Assembly (NCBI GenBank): GCA_945870825.1
Contig: CAMBTM010000006.1
Span: 1-61,223 of the forward strand
Origin: Rhizobium sp. Q54
GTDB taxonomy: Bacteria; Pseudomonadota; Alphaproteobacteria; UBA7879; VGCX01
DNA length: 61,223 nt
Reading direction: 5' to 3'
Shown: positions 33,674-42,107 of the stretch, in pieces
Layout: the number at the start of each line of letters is the position of its first letter
Position numbering within the stretch: position 1 is the first letter of the stretch
Position numbers and translations under genes: made by a program
Notes under the pieces: generated by a model
Told to the model about the DNA's origin: nothing
Databases searched by the model: none
The model's input: only the letters and a program-made list of their open reading frames with translations

Positions 33674-35254
33674 ATGACGAAAAAAACTGCGACCACCTTT
33701 GATTCCCTTGATTTTAATCCTTCTTTTCAAAGAGCGGTTGATCTTTTGGAACACTCCGACAAGAATATCTTTGTCATGGGAAAGGCGGGGACTGGTAAAA
33801 GTACCCTTCTGAATTATTTCAAAGAGACCACCAAAAAGAAGATCGCGGTTTTGGCGCCAACGGGGGTTGCGGCGGTGAATATTAAGGGTCAGACCATCCA
33901 TTCGTTTTTTAAGTTTAAGCCTAACGTGACTCTTGAGTCTATTAAACGTCTTAAAAAAACGGATGATAAAAAACCCAATATCTATCAAAAATTAGACACC
34001 ATCATCATTGATGAAATATCGATGGTACGGGCGGATGTCATGGATTGCGTGGATCGCTTTTTGCGCCTCAATGGCAAAAATCCTGTGCTTCCTTTTGGCG
34101 GTATCCAGATGGTTTTTATTGGCGATTTGTATCAACTGCCTCCTGTTGTTTCGGGCAAGGAAAAAGAGATTTTTAAAACCTATTATCCAACGCCTTATTT
34201 CTTTAGCGCCCATTTCTTTAATGATTTTGAGATGGACCTTGTGGAGCTAGATCACGTATACCGTCAAAAGGACCAGGACTTTATCGACATCTTGAATGCC
34301 ATTCGCAACAATACAGTCACCGACGAACATTTGAAGATTCTGAACCAACGGGTGGATCAGGGCTTTACACCTCCACTTGACGATTTTTACATTCATCTTG
34401 TGCCAACCAATGACTATGCCGAATCTTTAAATGACGGCCGTTTGGACCAACTGGCTGGCAAAACCCATTACTTTCGGGGTCATACCACGGGGGAATTTGA
34501 AAACAGTCATTTGCCGACCCTAATGGACTTGAATCTAAAAGCAGGGTCCCAGGTGATGATGGTGAATAATGACGCCAAGGGCCGATGGATCAATGGTACT
34601 ATCGGGAAAATTTTAAGGATTGAAGAGGGCAACAAAAAAGATCCAGCGGTTGTTGTTATCGAGCTTGAAACAGGATTTGATGTGGCGGTTGAGCCCCATA
34701 CCTGGGAGCTGTATCGCTTTTCCTTGGAAGAAAATGCCATTAAGTCAGAAATCGTTGGAACCTTTACCCAATATCCCATGAAGCTGGCGTGGGCGATCAC
34801 CATTCACAAAAGCCAGGGAAAGACGTTCCAAAAAGCCATCATCGATATTGGAAAAAGTGTTTTTACATCGGGGCAAACCTACGTGGCCCTCAGTCGTTGT
34901 ACCTGTCTTGAAGGGATGGTTTTGAAAAAACCCATCGAGAAAAAACATATTTGGAGTGACTATAATATCGTTAAATTCATCACCCAGTATCAGTATGACA
35001 AATCAGAAAAAGAGTGTCCGCGGGCGGATAAGATTGTTTTATTGAAGGATGCGATTAAGAATAAAACCAAACTTCATATGGTGTACCTGAAGGGGACAGA
35101 TGTAAAAAGCAAACGGGATATTGTTCCCCTTAAAATTGATCAGATGGTTTATATGGGAAAACCCTTTGAGGGGCTGTTGGCTCATTGTTTAGAACGCGAT
35201 GCTGAACGTGTGTTTCGCATCGATCGGATTTTATCAATTGGAGACCTCCCATGA
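33674..35254 (+). CDS. Pif1-type DNA helicase with WYL-like C-terminus
   Basis: A 526-residue SF1B helicase. Walker A is GKAGTGKST (36-44), then APTGVAAVNIKGQTIHSFF (motif Ia), Walker B IIIDEISM, QMVFIGDLYQLPPV (motif III) and a C-terminal HKSQGKTF...YVALSRC (motifs V/VI). Residues about 452-523 (AIKNKTKLHMVYLKGTDVKS...RVFRIDRIL) fit a WYL domain, a ligand or ssDNA-binding module known on some bacterial Pif1 helicases. Pif1 enzymes unwind 5'-3' and resolve G-quadruplexes and stalled forks. It is the first gene beside the candidate origin and overlaps the MFS gene by four bases. Confidence 0.86.
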   Translation: MTKKTATTFDSLDFNPSFQRAVDLLEHSDKNIFVMGKAGTGKSTLLNYFKETTKKKIAVLAPTGVAAVNIKGQTIHSFFKFKPNVTLESIKRLKKTDDKKPNIYQKLDTIIIDEISMVRADVMDCVDRFLRLNGKNPVLPFGGIQMVFIGDLYQLPPVVSGKEKEIFKTYYPTPYFFSAHFFNDFEMDLVELDHVYRQKDQDFIDILNAIRNNTVTDEHLKILNQRVDQGFTPPLDDFYIHLVPTNDYAESLNDGRLDQLAGKTHYFRGHTTGEFENSHLPTLMDLNLKAGSQVMMVNNDAKGRWINGTIGKILRIEEGNKKDPAVVVIELETGFDVAVEPHTWELYRFSLEENAIKSEIVGTFTQYPMKLAWAITIHKSQGKTFQKAIIDIGKSVFTSGQTYVALSRCTCLEGMVLKKPIEKKHIWSDYNIVKFITQYQYDKSEKECPRADKIVLLKDAIKNKTKLHMVYLKGTDVKSKRDIVPLKIDQMVYMGKPFEGLLAHCLERDAERVFRIDRILSIGDLP

Positions 35255-36447
35255 AAAAAATTATACAACCAGCCACATGGCTGATTTTGCTGATGGCGGG
35301 GCTTCCCCAGTTTTCTGAAACTGTTTACACACCCTCTTTACCCGATGTTGCCTATTCTTTTTTGGTATCGGAATCTGTGGCCGAATATACGTTAACCATT
35401 TACTTGTTAGGCATGGCGATCGGCACCCTATTTTGGGGAAATTTTTCCGATAAACACGGCAGAAAACCTTGTATTTTAGCGGGATTTTTCATCTTTATCC
35501 TGGGCTGTCTTGGCTGTTATTATGCACAGTCTATGACGGTTTTCATGATCAGTCGCCTGATTCAAGGTTTTGGCGGCAGTGTGGGCAGTGTTTTGACCCA
35601 AGCCGTAAGCCGGGATGCGTTTCATGGCCCTGCCCTTGGGAAAATATATTCTTCCGTCGGGAGTGCTTTGTCCATTTTTCCAGCGATTGGCCCTGTATTA
35701 GGGGGTCTTATTGCAGGTCAGTGGGGGTGGCCTTCTGTCTTTTTGTTCTTAATAGCGTGTGGTGTTGGATTGAATTTTTTAATTCATCAGCGATTACAAG
35801 AAACCCATCCCATTGCCAATAGAAAACCCATATCCTTGAAAAGCGTTGGTCTACGTCTTTTAAAAGATAAAAAAGTCCTGGGTCTTGGGCTTATCGTTGG
35901 GGCGGCCCAAGGAATTCCCTTTAGTTACTTTTCTGAAGCCCCTTTTTATCTGACCAAAGTTCTTGATCTTTCCCCCCAATATTATGGTCTGAGTTTCATT
36001 TTGATTGCCCTTAGCACCATGTGTGGTGGCATTGTTTCAAGAAAATTACTAGGGCGATATGCGTCCCAAAAAGTCTTGAATATAGGATTAATGGTGATTG
36101 TGGGAGCCACAACATTTTTTAGCCTTTGTGTTTTGTGCCATAGTGTATTTCACCTTATCCCTGACACAGGGATGATTGCGATCACCATCGCGGCCCAGAT
36201 GATCACCATGTTTGGGATTTGCATGGCAACCAGCAATGCCCTTGCGTTGGCTCTTGTGGATTACAAAGATTGTATCGGTACAGCGTCCAGTTTCTTCGGG
36301 TGTTTTTACTACGGCGTTGTGTCTTTCTTCACCTTTGGCATGGGTTTTCTTCATAACGGAACGTTGCTTCCCATGCCGTTTTATTTTTTAGGGCTGAGCC
36401 TGTTTTGTTTGCTGGTCAGAGGGTGGATGAGCCGAGAGAACGTTTAA
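35251..36447 (+). CDS. MFS transporter, Bcr/CflA drug-efflux type
   Basis: A 398-residue protein with 12 predicted membrane segments. YTPSLPDV, the inter-helix 2-3 loop GNFSDKHGRKP and SRLIQGFGGSVGSVL in helix 4-5 are typical of the Bcr/CflA 12-helix efflux subfamily. Such pumps export drugs or small metabolites with protons; the substrate here cannot be read. It is translationally coupled to the helicase, an odd functional pairing, and followed eight bases later by a parS site. A second, broken MFS gene lies at 42551-43417. Confidence 0.87.
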   Translation: MKKIIQPATWLILLMAGLPQFSETVYTPSLPDVAYSFLVSESVAEYTLTIYLLGMAIGTLFWGNFSDKHGRKPCILAGFFIFILGCLGCYYAQSMTVFMISRLIQGFGGSVGSVLTQAVSRDAFHGPALGKIYSSVGSALSIFPAIGPVLGGLIAGQWGWPSVFLFLIACGVGLNFLIHQRLQETHPIANRKPISLKSVGLRLLKDKKVLGLGLIVGAAQGIPFSYFSEAPFYLTKVLDLSPQYYGLSFILIALSTMCGGIVSRKLLGRYASQKVLNIGLMVIVGATTFFSLCVLCHSVFHLIPDTGMIAITIAAQMITMFGICMATSNALALALVDYKDCIGTASSFFGCFYYGVVSFFTFGMGFLHNGTLLPMPFYFLGLSLFCLLVRGWMSRENV

Positions 36448-36453
36448 GAGAAA

Positions 36454-37275
36454 ATGTTTCACGTGAAACATTTTGATGTCAGTTGCCTTTCAAATTACTG
36501 TGGCCTTTGTTGGAATATGATATGGGGTTTATCAATATTACGTCCTTCATCCACAGCACGTCGTCAATTCAAAAAACGCTTTGGCATGACGTTTGTTCAG
36601 TATACAAGGGCAAGGCCTATGGGAATCGCTTTTCAACAAATTCGTAACGGCCAATCGGTGATTGACGCTCAACTTGATACAGGATATGAATCGGGCAGTG
36701 GTTTTCGTGATGCTTTTTCTAAAATAATGGGGGCGCCGCCTATGAAACGTGAAAAACACCATGCCGTGCTTAAAGCATCTTGGATTGATACACCGCTGGG
36801 GCCCATGATTGCCATCAGCGATGATACGGGCCTTTATCTTTTGGAATTTTCTGAAAGAAGAGGGTTAGAGCGAGAAATAGAACAGCTGCGCTTAAAGAAA
36901 AAGGCTGCCATTATTCCAGGCAATACAGGACTTATCGAATCGATTAAACGTGAACTTGAGGCGTATTTTCAAGGAACATTGACGCATTTTAAAACACCCA
37001 TCCACCTTTTGGGAACATCCTTTCAGGTACGTGTATGGGAAACGTTGATGACAATTCCTTATGGTGAAACGCGCAGTTACGCAGAAGAAGCTCAATTTAT
37101 GGGAAAAGAAACGGCGTATCGCGCTGTTGCCAATGCTAACGGCGCCAATCAGCTGGCTATCATCGTTCCGTGTCATCGTATCATCAATAGTAATGGGAAT
37201 CTTGGGGGGTATGGCGGGGGTGTTAAGCGCAAAGAATGGCTGATTCAGCATGAGAAAAAACATGTACACCATTAA
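36454..37275 (+). CDS. Ada-like O6-methylguanine-DNA methyltransferase, N-terminally eroded
   Basis: The open frame holds 273 codons, but the first ATG overlaps a parS and the first 30 residues resemble nothing. Residues about 32-105 keep only the distal half of an AraC-type helix-turn-helix (TARRQFKKRFGMTFVQY, GYESGSGFRDAFSKIMG). Residues about 108-270 are an intact AGT domain with TPLGPMIAISDDTGLYLLEF, the acceptor cysteine in VPCHRIINSNG (about C239) and GGYGGGVKRKEWL. The zinc-binding Ada-A domain with the phosphotriester cysteine is missing. The gene probably lost its 5' part; the repair activity may survive. Real initiation could be at an internal ATG (36520 or 36588). Confidence 0.8.
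   Translation: MFHVKHFDVSCLSNYCGLCWNMIWGLSILRPSSTARRQFKKRFGMTFVQYTRARPMGIAFQQIRNGQSVIDAQLDTGYESGSGFRDAFSKIMGAPPMKREKHHAVLKASWIDTPLGPMIAISDDTGLYLLEFSERRGLEREIEQLRLKKKAAIIPGNTGLIESIKRELEAYFQGTLTHFKTPIHLLGTSFQVRVWETLMTIPYGETRSYAEEAQFMGKETAYRAVANANGANQLAIIVPCHRIINSNGNLGGYGGGVKRKEWLIQHEKKHVHH
36455..36470. promoter_or_regulatory. parS site 3
   Basis: A perfect TGTTTCACGTGAAACA just after the MFS stop codon. It overlaps the first codons of the maximal open frame of the Ada-like gene, where it would encode FHVKH. Confidence 0.92.
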
Positions 37276-37981
37276 CCATATAAGATCTATTTTAAAAACC
37301 TCTATCACTGTTTCTCCTGAAAAAGCCGCGGCTTTTTTCAAGACACAGCCAGGTGCGTATGGGAATCATGATATTTTTATGGGGGTTAGCGTTCCAACCC
37401 TTCGGGTCATTGCAAAAAACGTTAACACTTTGTCTTTTCAGGATTTAACATGTCTTTTGACATCCAGGATCAATGAAGAAAGATTGTTGGCACTGATTAT
37501 GTTGGTGCAAAAGTATAAACAGGGGGATGATGATGGAAAAGAGGCTGTGTACCAATTTTACCTGACTCACTTGGATCATATCAATAATTGGAATCTTGTG
37601 GATGCGTCGGCGCATCTCATTGTGGGGGCCCACCTTTGGGATAAAGATAGGGGTATGTTAGAGGGACTGACCCAATCAACAAACCTGTGGCATCGGCGAA
37701 TTGGGATGGTTGCCACATGGTATTTTATTCGTAAAAATGATCTTACCTGGACATTTAAAATCGCCCACCTTCTCCTTCAAGATACCCATGACTTGATTCA
37801 TAAAGCCGTTGGTTGGATGTTGCGCGAAGCAGGGAAAAAAAACGAGGCAGATCTTTTAGATTTCCTTACGCTGTATGCAGAAAAAATGCCAAGAACAATG
37901 GTGCGGTATGCCGTTGAAAGGCTTTCTGAAGAGAAAAAACAGGCCTATAAACGCGTCAGACTTCCTTCAACTCTCACATAA
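37250..37981 (+). CDS. AlkD-like DNA alkylation repair protein
   Basis: A 243-residue all-helical protein of the AlkD/HEAT-like glycosylase family, which excises N3- and N7-alkylated bases without base flipping. Recognisable are YGNHDIFMGVSVPTLRVIAK near the N-terminus, INNWNLVDASAHLIVG (with the W-D pair) and LIHKAVGWMLREAGKK. It overlaps the Ada-like gene by 26 bases, forming an alkylation-repair pair. An ATG at 37262 is an alternative start; neither has a clear ribosome site, which suggests coupling. Confidence 0.87.
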   Translation: MRKNMYTINHIRSILKTSITVSPEKAAAFFKTQPGAYGNHDIFMGVSVPTLRVIAKNVNTLSFQDLTCLLTSRINEERLLALIMLVQKYKQGDDDGKEAVYQFYLTHLDHINNWNLVDASAHLIVGAHLWDKDRGMLEGLTQSTNLWHRRIGMVATWYFIRKNDLTWTFKIAHLLLQDTHDLIHKAVGWMLREAGKKNEADLLDFLTLYAEKMPRTMVRYAVERLSEEKKQAYKRVRLPSTLT

Positions 37982-38007
37982 AAAAAAGGGGTTGGAAATC
38001 TATAAAA

Positions 38008-38023
38008 TGTTTCACGTGAAACA
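38008..38023. promoter_or_regulatory. parS site 4
   Basis: A perfect TGTTTCACGTGAAACA between the stops of the AlkD-like gene and the converging 38064-38489 gene. Confidence 0.92.
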
Positions 38024-38063
38024 TTTTTTGTAATACTCCCTTTTAGACTAAGAGTTATCGTTC

Positions 38064-38489
38064 TTATTCCGGACCGGAACCTTCTTTGACAGCAATTTCT
38101 GATGGTGAAAAATTATCGAATTCATGTTTTTTAGGAAAAAAGGGCATATCTGTGTTTAAAAGTACCGGGGTCTTTGATGTATAAGCACAAGAAGATTTTG
38201 ATACATCCCCTAGATTTTTATGATTAAGCCCTTTAGGGTTTTCACCTTGATGCCCAGGATGCACGGTCTGCCTATAATTGTTTAACCTTTGTTGTCTTGG
38301 GGTTTTGTACCCCTGCTTTTGAGCCATGACAGGGTTTTGTTCAATGATTGGTCCGGGACTAACTCCTGGTATAATTCCCAATGTTGAAAGAATTTCATCA
38401 TTTCTTCCGTCGGCTTTTGTATGTACACAGACTATGATAAGAACTAAAAACATTTTAAAAAACCACATAAAAACCATCTTATAGACCAC
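38064..38489 (-). CDS. Small exported protein of unknown function
   Basis: A 141-residue protein with an N-terminal hydrophobic stretch (residues about 8-24, FMWFFKMFLVLIIVCVHT) that can serve as a signal peptide. The rest is hydrophilic, rich in Pro, Gly, Asn and Lys, and probably disordered, with one cysteine in SSCAYTS. I recognise no family. It is isolated between parS sites 4 and 5, without a clear ribosome site, so it may be a recent or decaying gene. Confidence 0.5.
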   Translation of the reverse strand: MVYKMVFMWFFKMFLVLIIVCVHTKADGRNDEILSTLGIIPGVSPGPIIEQNPVMAQKQGYKTPRQQRLNNYRQTVHPGHQGENPKGLNHKNLGDVSKSSCAYTSKTPVLLNTDMPFFPKKHEFDNFSPSEIAVKEGSGPE

Positions 38490-38537
38490 TATTTTTCATA
38501 AACCACTTGGACGCATCTGTATAAAATGAACAAAAAA

Positions 38538-38553
38538 TGTTTCACGTGAAACA
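38538..38553. promoter_or_regulatory. parS site 5
   Basis: A perfect TGTTTCACGTGAAACA 23 bases beyond the dnaQ stop codon, about 1.1 kb downstream of the parB stop codon. Confidence 0.92.
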
Positions 38554-38576
38554 TTTTTGACGTACCTATGAATCTT

Positions 38577-39308
38577 TCACTGCAATACCTCGACGTTATC
38601 TTCCGGTGCAGCAATTACTTTCTTTTCCTTTGATAGAATGTAGGTTTTCATAAAGGCCTCATGGGCCTCTTTTTCTTCGGTTGAGGGGAGAAAAGTCCTG
38701 GGTTCTCGTCTTGTTTTTTGCGACCCATGGGAAAACGAAGAAATATCTTGTAAAATAACGGTATTATCCGATTTTCCCATATCGAAAGCTTTTTGCCGTC
38801 CGCCTATGAGCTCCAGATAGACTTCTGCCAGAAGTTCGCAGTCGATGATGGCCCCATGTTTTGTTCTGGACGTCATGTCAATTTTAAATCGCCGACACAA
38901 AGCATCCAAGGATGCAGGGGACCCTGGGAATTTTTGACGTGCCATCTTGAGGGTATCAATAACTTTATTTTGAACCAAGGGATTTTTCTCGGCGCCAACT
39001 AGTTCAGCATTGAGAAATCCCATATCAAACGGGGCATTATGAATCACCAGAGGATCATCTTGGATAAAGTTCAAGAATTCTTCTGAGATATGTTCGAATG
39101 CCATAAAATCTTTGAGAAAATCCAAAGAAAGACCATGAACATTGTAGGCCTCCACAGGCACCGCACGGTTTGGATTGATATAGCGATGAAAAACATTCCC
39201 GGTAGGGATATGATTGATCAACTCGATACATCCAATTTCAACGATCCGATGACCATCGCGGGGACTTAAGCCTGTTGTTTCCGTATCTAAAATAATTTCT
39301 CGTATCAT
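38577..39308 (-). CDS. dnaQ: DNA polymerase III epsilon subunit (proofreading exonuclease)
   Basis: A 243-residue DEDDh 3'-5' exonuclease starting at the ATG at 39308 (MIREIILDTETTGL); a longer open frame upstream lacks family similarity. ExoI is DTETTGL (D8, E10), ExoII VIHNAPFDMGFLNAEL, and ExoIII HGAIIDCELLAEVYLEL. The C-terminal tail from about residue 185 would contact the polymerase alpha subunit. A DnaA box (TTATCCACA, 39323-39331) lies 15 bases upstream of the start. In many alphaproteobacteria dnaQ also lies near the origin. Confidence 0.95.
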   Translation of the reverse strand: MIREIILDTETTGLSPRDGHRIVEIGCIELINHIPTGNVFHRYINPNRAVPVEAYNVHGLSLDFLKDFMAFEHISEEFLNFIQDDPLVIHNAPFDMGFLNAELVGAEKNPLVQNKVIDTLKMARQKFPGSPASLDALCRRFKIDMTSRTKHGAIIDCELLAEVYLELIGGRQKAFDMGKSDNTVILQDISSFSHGSQKTRREPRTFLPSTEEKEAHEAFMKTYILSKEKKVIAAPEDNVEVLQ

Positions 39309-39632
39309 TTTTACACACAAAGTTATCCACAGCGGTTTCTGAGTCTCCCAAGGATGAAAAGCTCGCAAACCCTTGTCAAGCAATTCTTTTGAGAAAATTA
39401 TCAAAAAAGTATCCCATTTTTCTTGACAAGGGAATTGTTTTATTCACAAGGCATTTTTCTGCTTTCCTCTCGGAACAGATCATGCTTTGTCTATCCTCTC
39501 TCATTCACCACAGGGGTGGCAAAATGTTTCACGTGAAATATTCTAGCAAAAACTTGATCGCGGGATTTTTTTTAATGTTCTTGTAAATATCCTAGCCATA
39601 CGAAGCCAAAAGAGAGGGGGTGCTAAGGGTGT
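39309..39632. promoter_or_regulatory. Gene-free interval with DnaA box and 11-bp inverted repeat
   Basis: No gene is visible. TTATCCACA at 39323-39331 is a perfect DnaA box. CCCTTGTCAAG (39370-39380) and CTTGACAAGGG (39422-39432) are perfect 11-bp inverted repeats 41 bases apart, each containing an outward-facing TTGACA. They may be paired -35 elements or an operator for dnaQ. A parS-like site ends the interval on the parB side. Confidence 0.55.
39525..39540. promoter_or_regulatory. parS-like site 6
   Basis: TGTTTCACGTGAAATA, one base off the consensus, about 90 bases downstream of the parB stop codon. Confidence 0.8.
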
Positions 39633-40559
39633 TTAGGTTAATTTTTCCAACAATCCATCCAATTGCTCCATAGAGTCAAAATAAATACTGAGGATATTCT
39701 TTTTAGACCCTAGGGTTAGTTTAGTCTTTAGTCCCAACGTATTTTCGATGGCTCTTTCTGCGGCCATTTTTTCTTCATCACTCGCTTGTAAGACAGCTTT
39801 TGCAGAAGAGCGGGGTTCATGTGTGACTGATTTTCTTTCTTTTTGACCGGCTTCTTGAGCTGGTTTCATTTTTTGAGCGAGTGTTTCAACATCACGGACA
39901 CTCAATTTATTGTCCATAGCAAGTCGTGCTAATTCCATGGCGTTGGGGTGCCCTACCAAAGACCGTGCAACACCCGCATTGATCTTATTATCCCTTAATA
40001 AGTCCTTCACTTCTTCAGGCAGTTTATTAAGACGCAACACGTTCGTCACATAACTCCGGCTTTTTCCAATCAAACGCGCAATATCTTCTTGAGAATCGGT
40101 TTGACTCAGCTTTTGCAGGCCTTCCGCTTCTTCTAAAGGACTCAGGTTTTCGCGCTGAATATTTTCAATCAATGCGATAATCATCGCTTCTTCATCGGTC
40201 AATGGTTTGACGATGACAGGAATCGTTTTAAGACCAGCTTGTTTTCCAGCCCGCCAACGGCGTTCACCGGCAATAATTTCATAAAGATCTTCGGGCGTTT
40301 TTCGAACAATCAGAGGTTGCAACACACCATTTTTCTTAATGGACGATGAAAGTTCTGATAATTCTTCTTCATTAAATATAGTCCGTGGTTGAAAAGGGCT
40401 TGGAGAAAGTTTTTCAATATCTATCAGGTGATAGCCGTCAAGCGTATTATAGTCGATAACATGCGATGAAATCGCCGCGCGAGACTCCTGATCTTTAAAG
40501 ATGGCTCCAAGACCTTGACCCAATCCTCTTACTTTTTTAGTCTTTTTTCTTTTACTCAT
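39633..40559 (-). CDS. parB: Chromosome-partitioning protein ParB
   Basis: A 308-residue CTP-dependent DNA clamp that loads at parS. The N-terminal tail KKVRGLGQGLGAIF carries the ParA-stimulating LGxGL motif, followed by SPFQPRTIFNEEELSELSSS and the CTP-binding GERRWRAG motif at about residue 95. The parS-reading helix-turn-helix is QEDIARLIGKSRSYVTNVLRL. A C-terminal dimerisation domain closes the protein. The ATG overlaps the parA stop by four bases. Nine parS-like sites lie in this window. Confidence 0.97.
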   Translation of the reverse strand: MSKRKKTKKVRGLGQGLGAIFKDQESRAAISSHVIDYNTLDGYHLIDIEKLSPSPFQPRTIFNEEELSELSSSIKKNGVLQPLIVRKTPEDLYEIIAGERRWRAGKQAGLKTIPVIVKPLTDEEAMIIALIENIQRENLSPLEEAEGLQKLSQTDSQEDIARLIGKSRSYVTNVLRLNKLPEEVKDLLRDNKINAGVARSLVGHPNAMELARLAMDNKLSVRDVETLAQKMKPAQEAGQKERKSVTHEPRSSAKAVLQASDEEKMAAERAIENTLGLKTKLTLGSKKNILSIYFDSMEQLDGLLEKLT

Positions 40560-41371
40560 TCGACACCTCTTTTTTGTTGTTTAATAAATTCCCGGGCCAA
40601 TTTTAAATAGGCCAAGGATCCTAAGCAGTTAATATCATAGACCATCACAGGCAACCCGTGGGATGGGGCCTCAGAAATGCGGACATTTCGGGGAATGACT
40701 GTGGTATAAACCTTATCCCCATAATGTTCTCGAACATCATTTTCGACAGCATAGCTGAGGGCATTCCTTTTATCGAACATGGTCAAGACAATTCCTTCCA
40801 CCGTTAAAGATGGATTGATATTTCTCTTGATAAGTTCAACGGTTTTTAAAAGCTGTGTAATCCCCTCGAGGGCATAATATTCTGCCTGTAGGGGAATCAA
40901 TACACTGTCGGCAGCGGCTAAGGCATTCACCGTCAAAAGACTTAGAGACGGGGGACAATCGATGAAAATGTAATCATAAAAATCCCGTGTTAGTACATTT
41001 TTAAGCTTAAACTCTCGGTTGTCATCATAAACAAGCTCTATCTCAGCCCCTGCCAAATCTGGATCAGAGGGCAACAAAAATAAATTTGGTATTTTGGTTG
41101 CCTTGACACCTTCTTTTAAGGACGCTTCTTCTAAAAGAACCTCATAAGCACCAGGACGACGACTTCCTCTTGAAAGACCAAAGCCTGTGCTGGCATTTCC
41201 CTGGGGATCCAGGTCGATGACCAATACTTTCTTTTTGGTGGCCGCGAGGGCCGTTGCCAAATTAACCGTCGTTGTTGTTTTCCCGACTCCCCCTTTTTGA
41301 TTAGAAACAGCAATAATTTTTGTTTTAACCGGGGTGGTGGTGGACGTTTTTATGGGCACATTAATTGACAT
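40556..41371 (-). CDS. parA: Chromosome-partitioning ATPase ParA
   Basis: A 271-residue deviant-Walker ATPase counted from the ATG at 41371 (MSINVPIKTS); in-frame ATGs at 41383 and 41422 lie inside rsmG. The deviant P-loop is KGGVGKTTTTVNLA, followed by VIDLDPQGNASTG and YIFIDCPPSLSLLT. It forms a nucleoid-bound ATP dimer pulling ParB-parS complexes apart. The start overlaps the rsmG stop by about 11 bases, and the stop overlaps parB, so rsmG-parA-parB are co-transcribed. Confidence 0.97.
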   Translation of the reverse strand: MSINVPIKTSTTTPVKTKIIAVSNQKGGVGKTTTTVNLATALAATKKKVLVIDLDPQGNASTGFGLSRGSRRPGAYEVLLEEASLKEGVKATKIPNLFLLPSDPDLAGAEIELVYDDNREFKLKNVLTRDFYDYIFIDCPPSLSLLTVNALAAADSVLIPLQAEYYALEGITQLLKTVELIKRNINPSLTVEGIVLTMFDKRNALSYAVENDVREHYGDKVYTTVIPRNVRISEAPSHGLPVMVYDINCLGSLAYLKLAREFIKQQKRGVE

Positions 41372-41990
41372 AGCTGATGACATGGCTGATGACCAAGACC
41401 TTTCCTTCTGGGTGGGTAACACTTTGATGAACGTCTATTTTAAAATCAAAATAAGAACGGGCGTCATCAATTTCTTCTTGGTACTTTTTCCCTTTGGGGA
41501 AAATACATAATGTCTCAGGTGTTCGTATATTGTTTGTTAAGGTCAAAAGATCCTTCAAGGATGCCACCGCACGTGCTGTGATAACGCTGAAGGCTTTATG
41601 CATATTCTCTACACGGTCACAAAGGATCGTATTTTTTAAAAATGTTTCATGTGAAACATTTTCTAAGAACGCCACCTTTTTTCCAATAGATTCCACCAAT
41701 GTCATCTGTGAAACCCCTAAAATTCCCAAAACAATTCCCGGAAAACCAGCGCCAGAACCAAAATCACACACTGAGGTTGCAGTGGTTGGAATATAAGGGA
41801 ACAATTGCATGCTATCAAAAACATGCCGATGCCAGACATTCGGCATTTCCGAAGAACCTACCAAATTAAGATTCTGATTCTGTTCTTTGAGAAGGTCCAT
41901 GTATCGTTCCAGTCGATGAAATGTTTCACGTGAAACATTCAGACATGGAAGTAACTTCTGCTGCTCTTGTATAAATTGATCGTAGGTCAT
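41361..41990 (-). CDS. rsmG: 16S rRNA (guanine527-N7)-methyltransferase
   Basis: A 209-residue RsmG (GidB) starting at the ATG at 41990 (MTYDQFIQEQ); 11 further upstream residues are open but unlikely. SAM-binding motif I is VCDFGSGAGFPGIVLG at about 77-92. The N-terminal NVSRETFHRL and the central NVSHETF are encoded by parS sequences 8 and 7, so DNA sites for ParB constrain this protein at two places. Its usual upstream partner mnmG is absent. Loss of RsmG gives low-level streptomycin resistance in other bacteria. Confidence 0.95.
   Translation of the reverse strand: MTYDQFIQEQQKLLPCLNVSRETFHRLERYMDLLKEQNQNLNLVGSSEMPNVWHRHVFDSMQLFPYIPTTATSVCDFGSGAGFPGIVLGILGVSQMTLVESIGKKVAFLENVSHETFLKNTILCDRVENMHKAFSVITARAVASLKDLLTLTNNIRTPETLCIFPKGKKYQEEIDDARSYFDFKIDVHQSVTHPEGKVLVISHVISYVN
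41643..41658. promoter_or_regulatory. parS-like site 7 (inside rsmG)
   Basis: TGTTTCATGTGAAACA, one base off the consensus, embedded in the rsmG coding sequence where it encodes NVSHETF. Confidence 0.82.
41922..41937. promoter_or_regulatory. parS site 8 (inside rsmG)
   Basis: A perfect TGTTTCACGTGAAACA encoding NVSRETF near the N-terminus of RsmG. A parS at this codon position is a recurrent arrangement in bacteria. Confidence 0.92.
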
Positions 41991-42107
41991 GATATCTTTT
42001 ATTGGTATGACACAAAAACCCAAAAAGCAAGACCTTTTTTAGGTGAAAAAATCAGAGTTTTTCAACCAAATGATGATCGCGCTTTCTGTTTATTTTTTAC
42101 CATAAAA

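Noticed and set aside
39389-39586. 65-codon plus-strand frame over parS site 6
   Set aside because: No ribosome site or conserved features; it spans the inverted repeat and parS of the dnaQ-parB interval.
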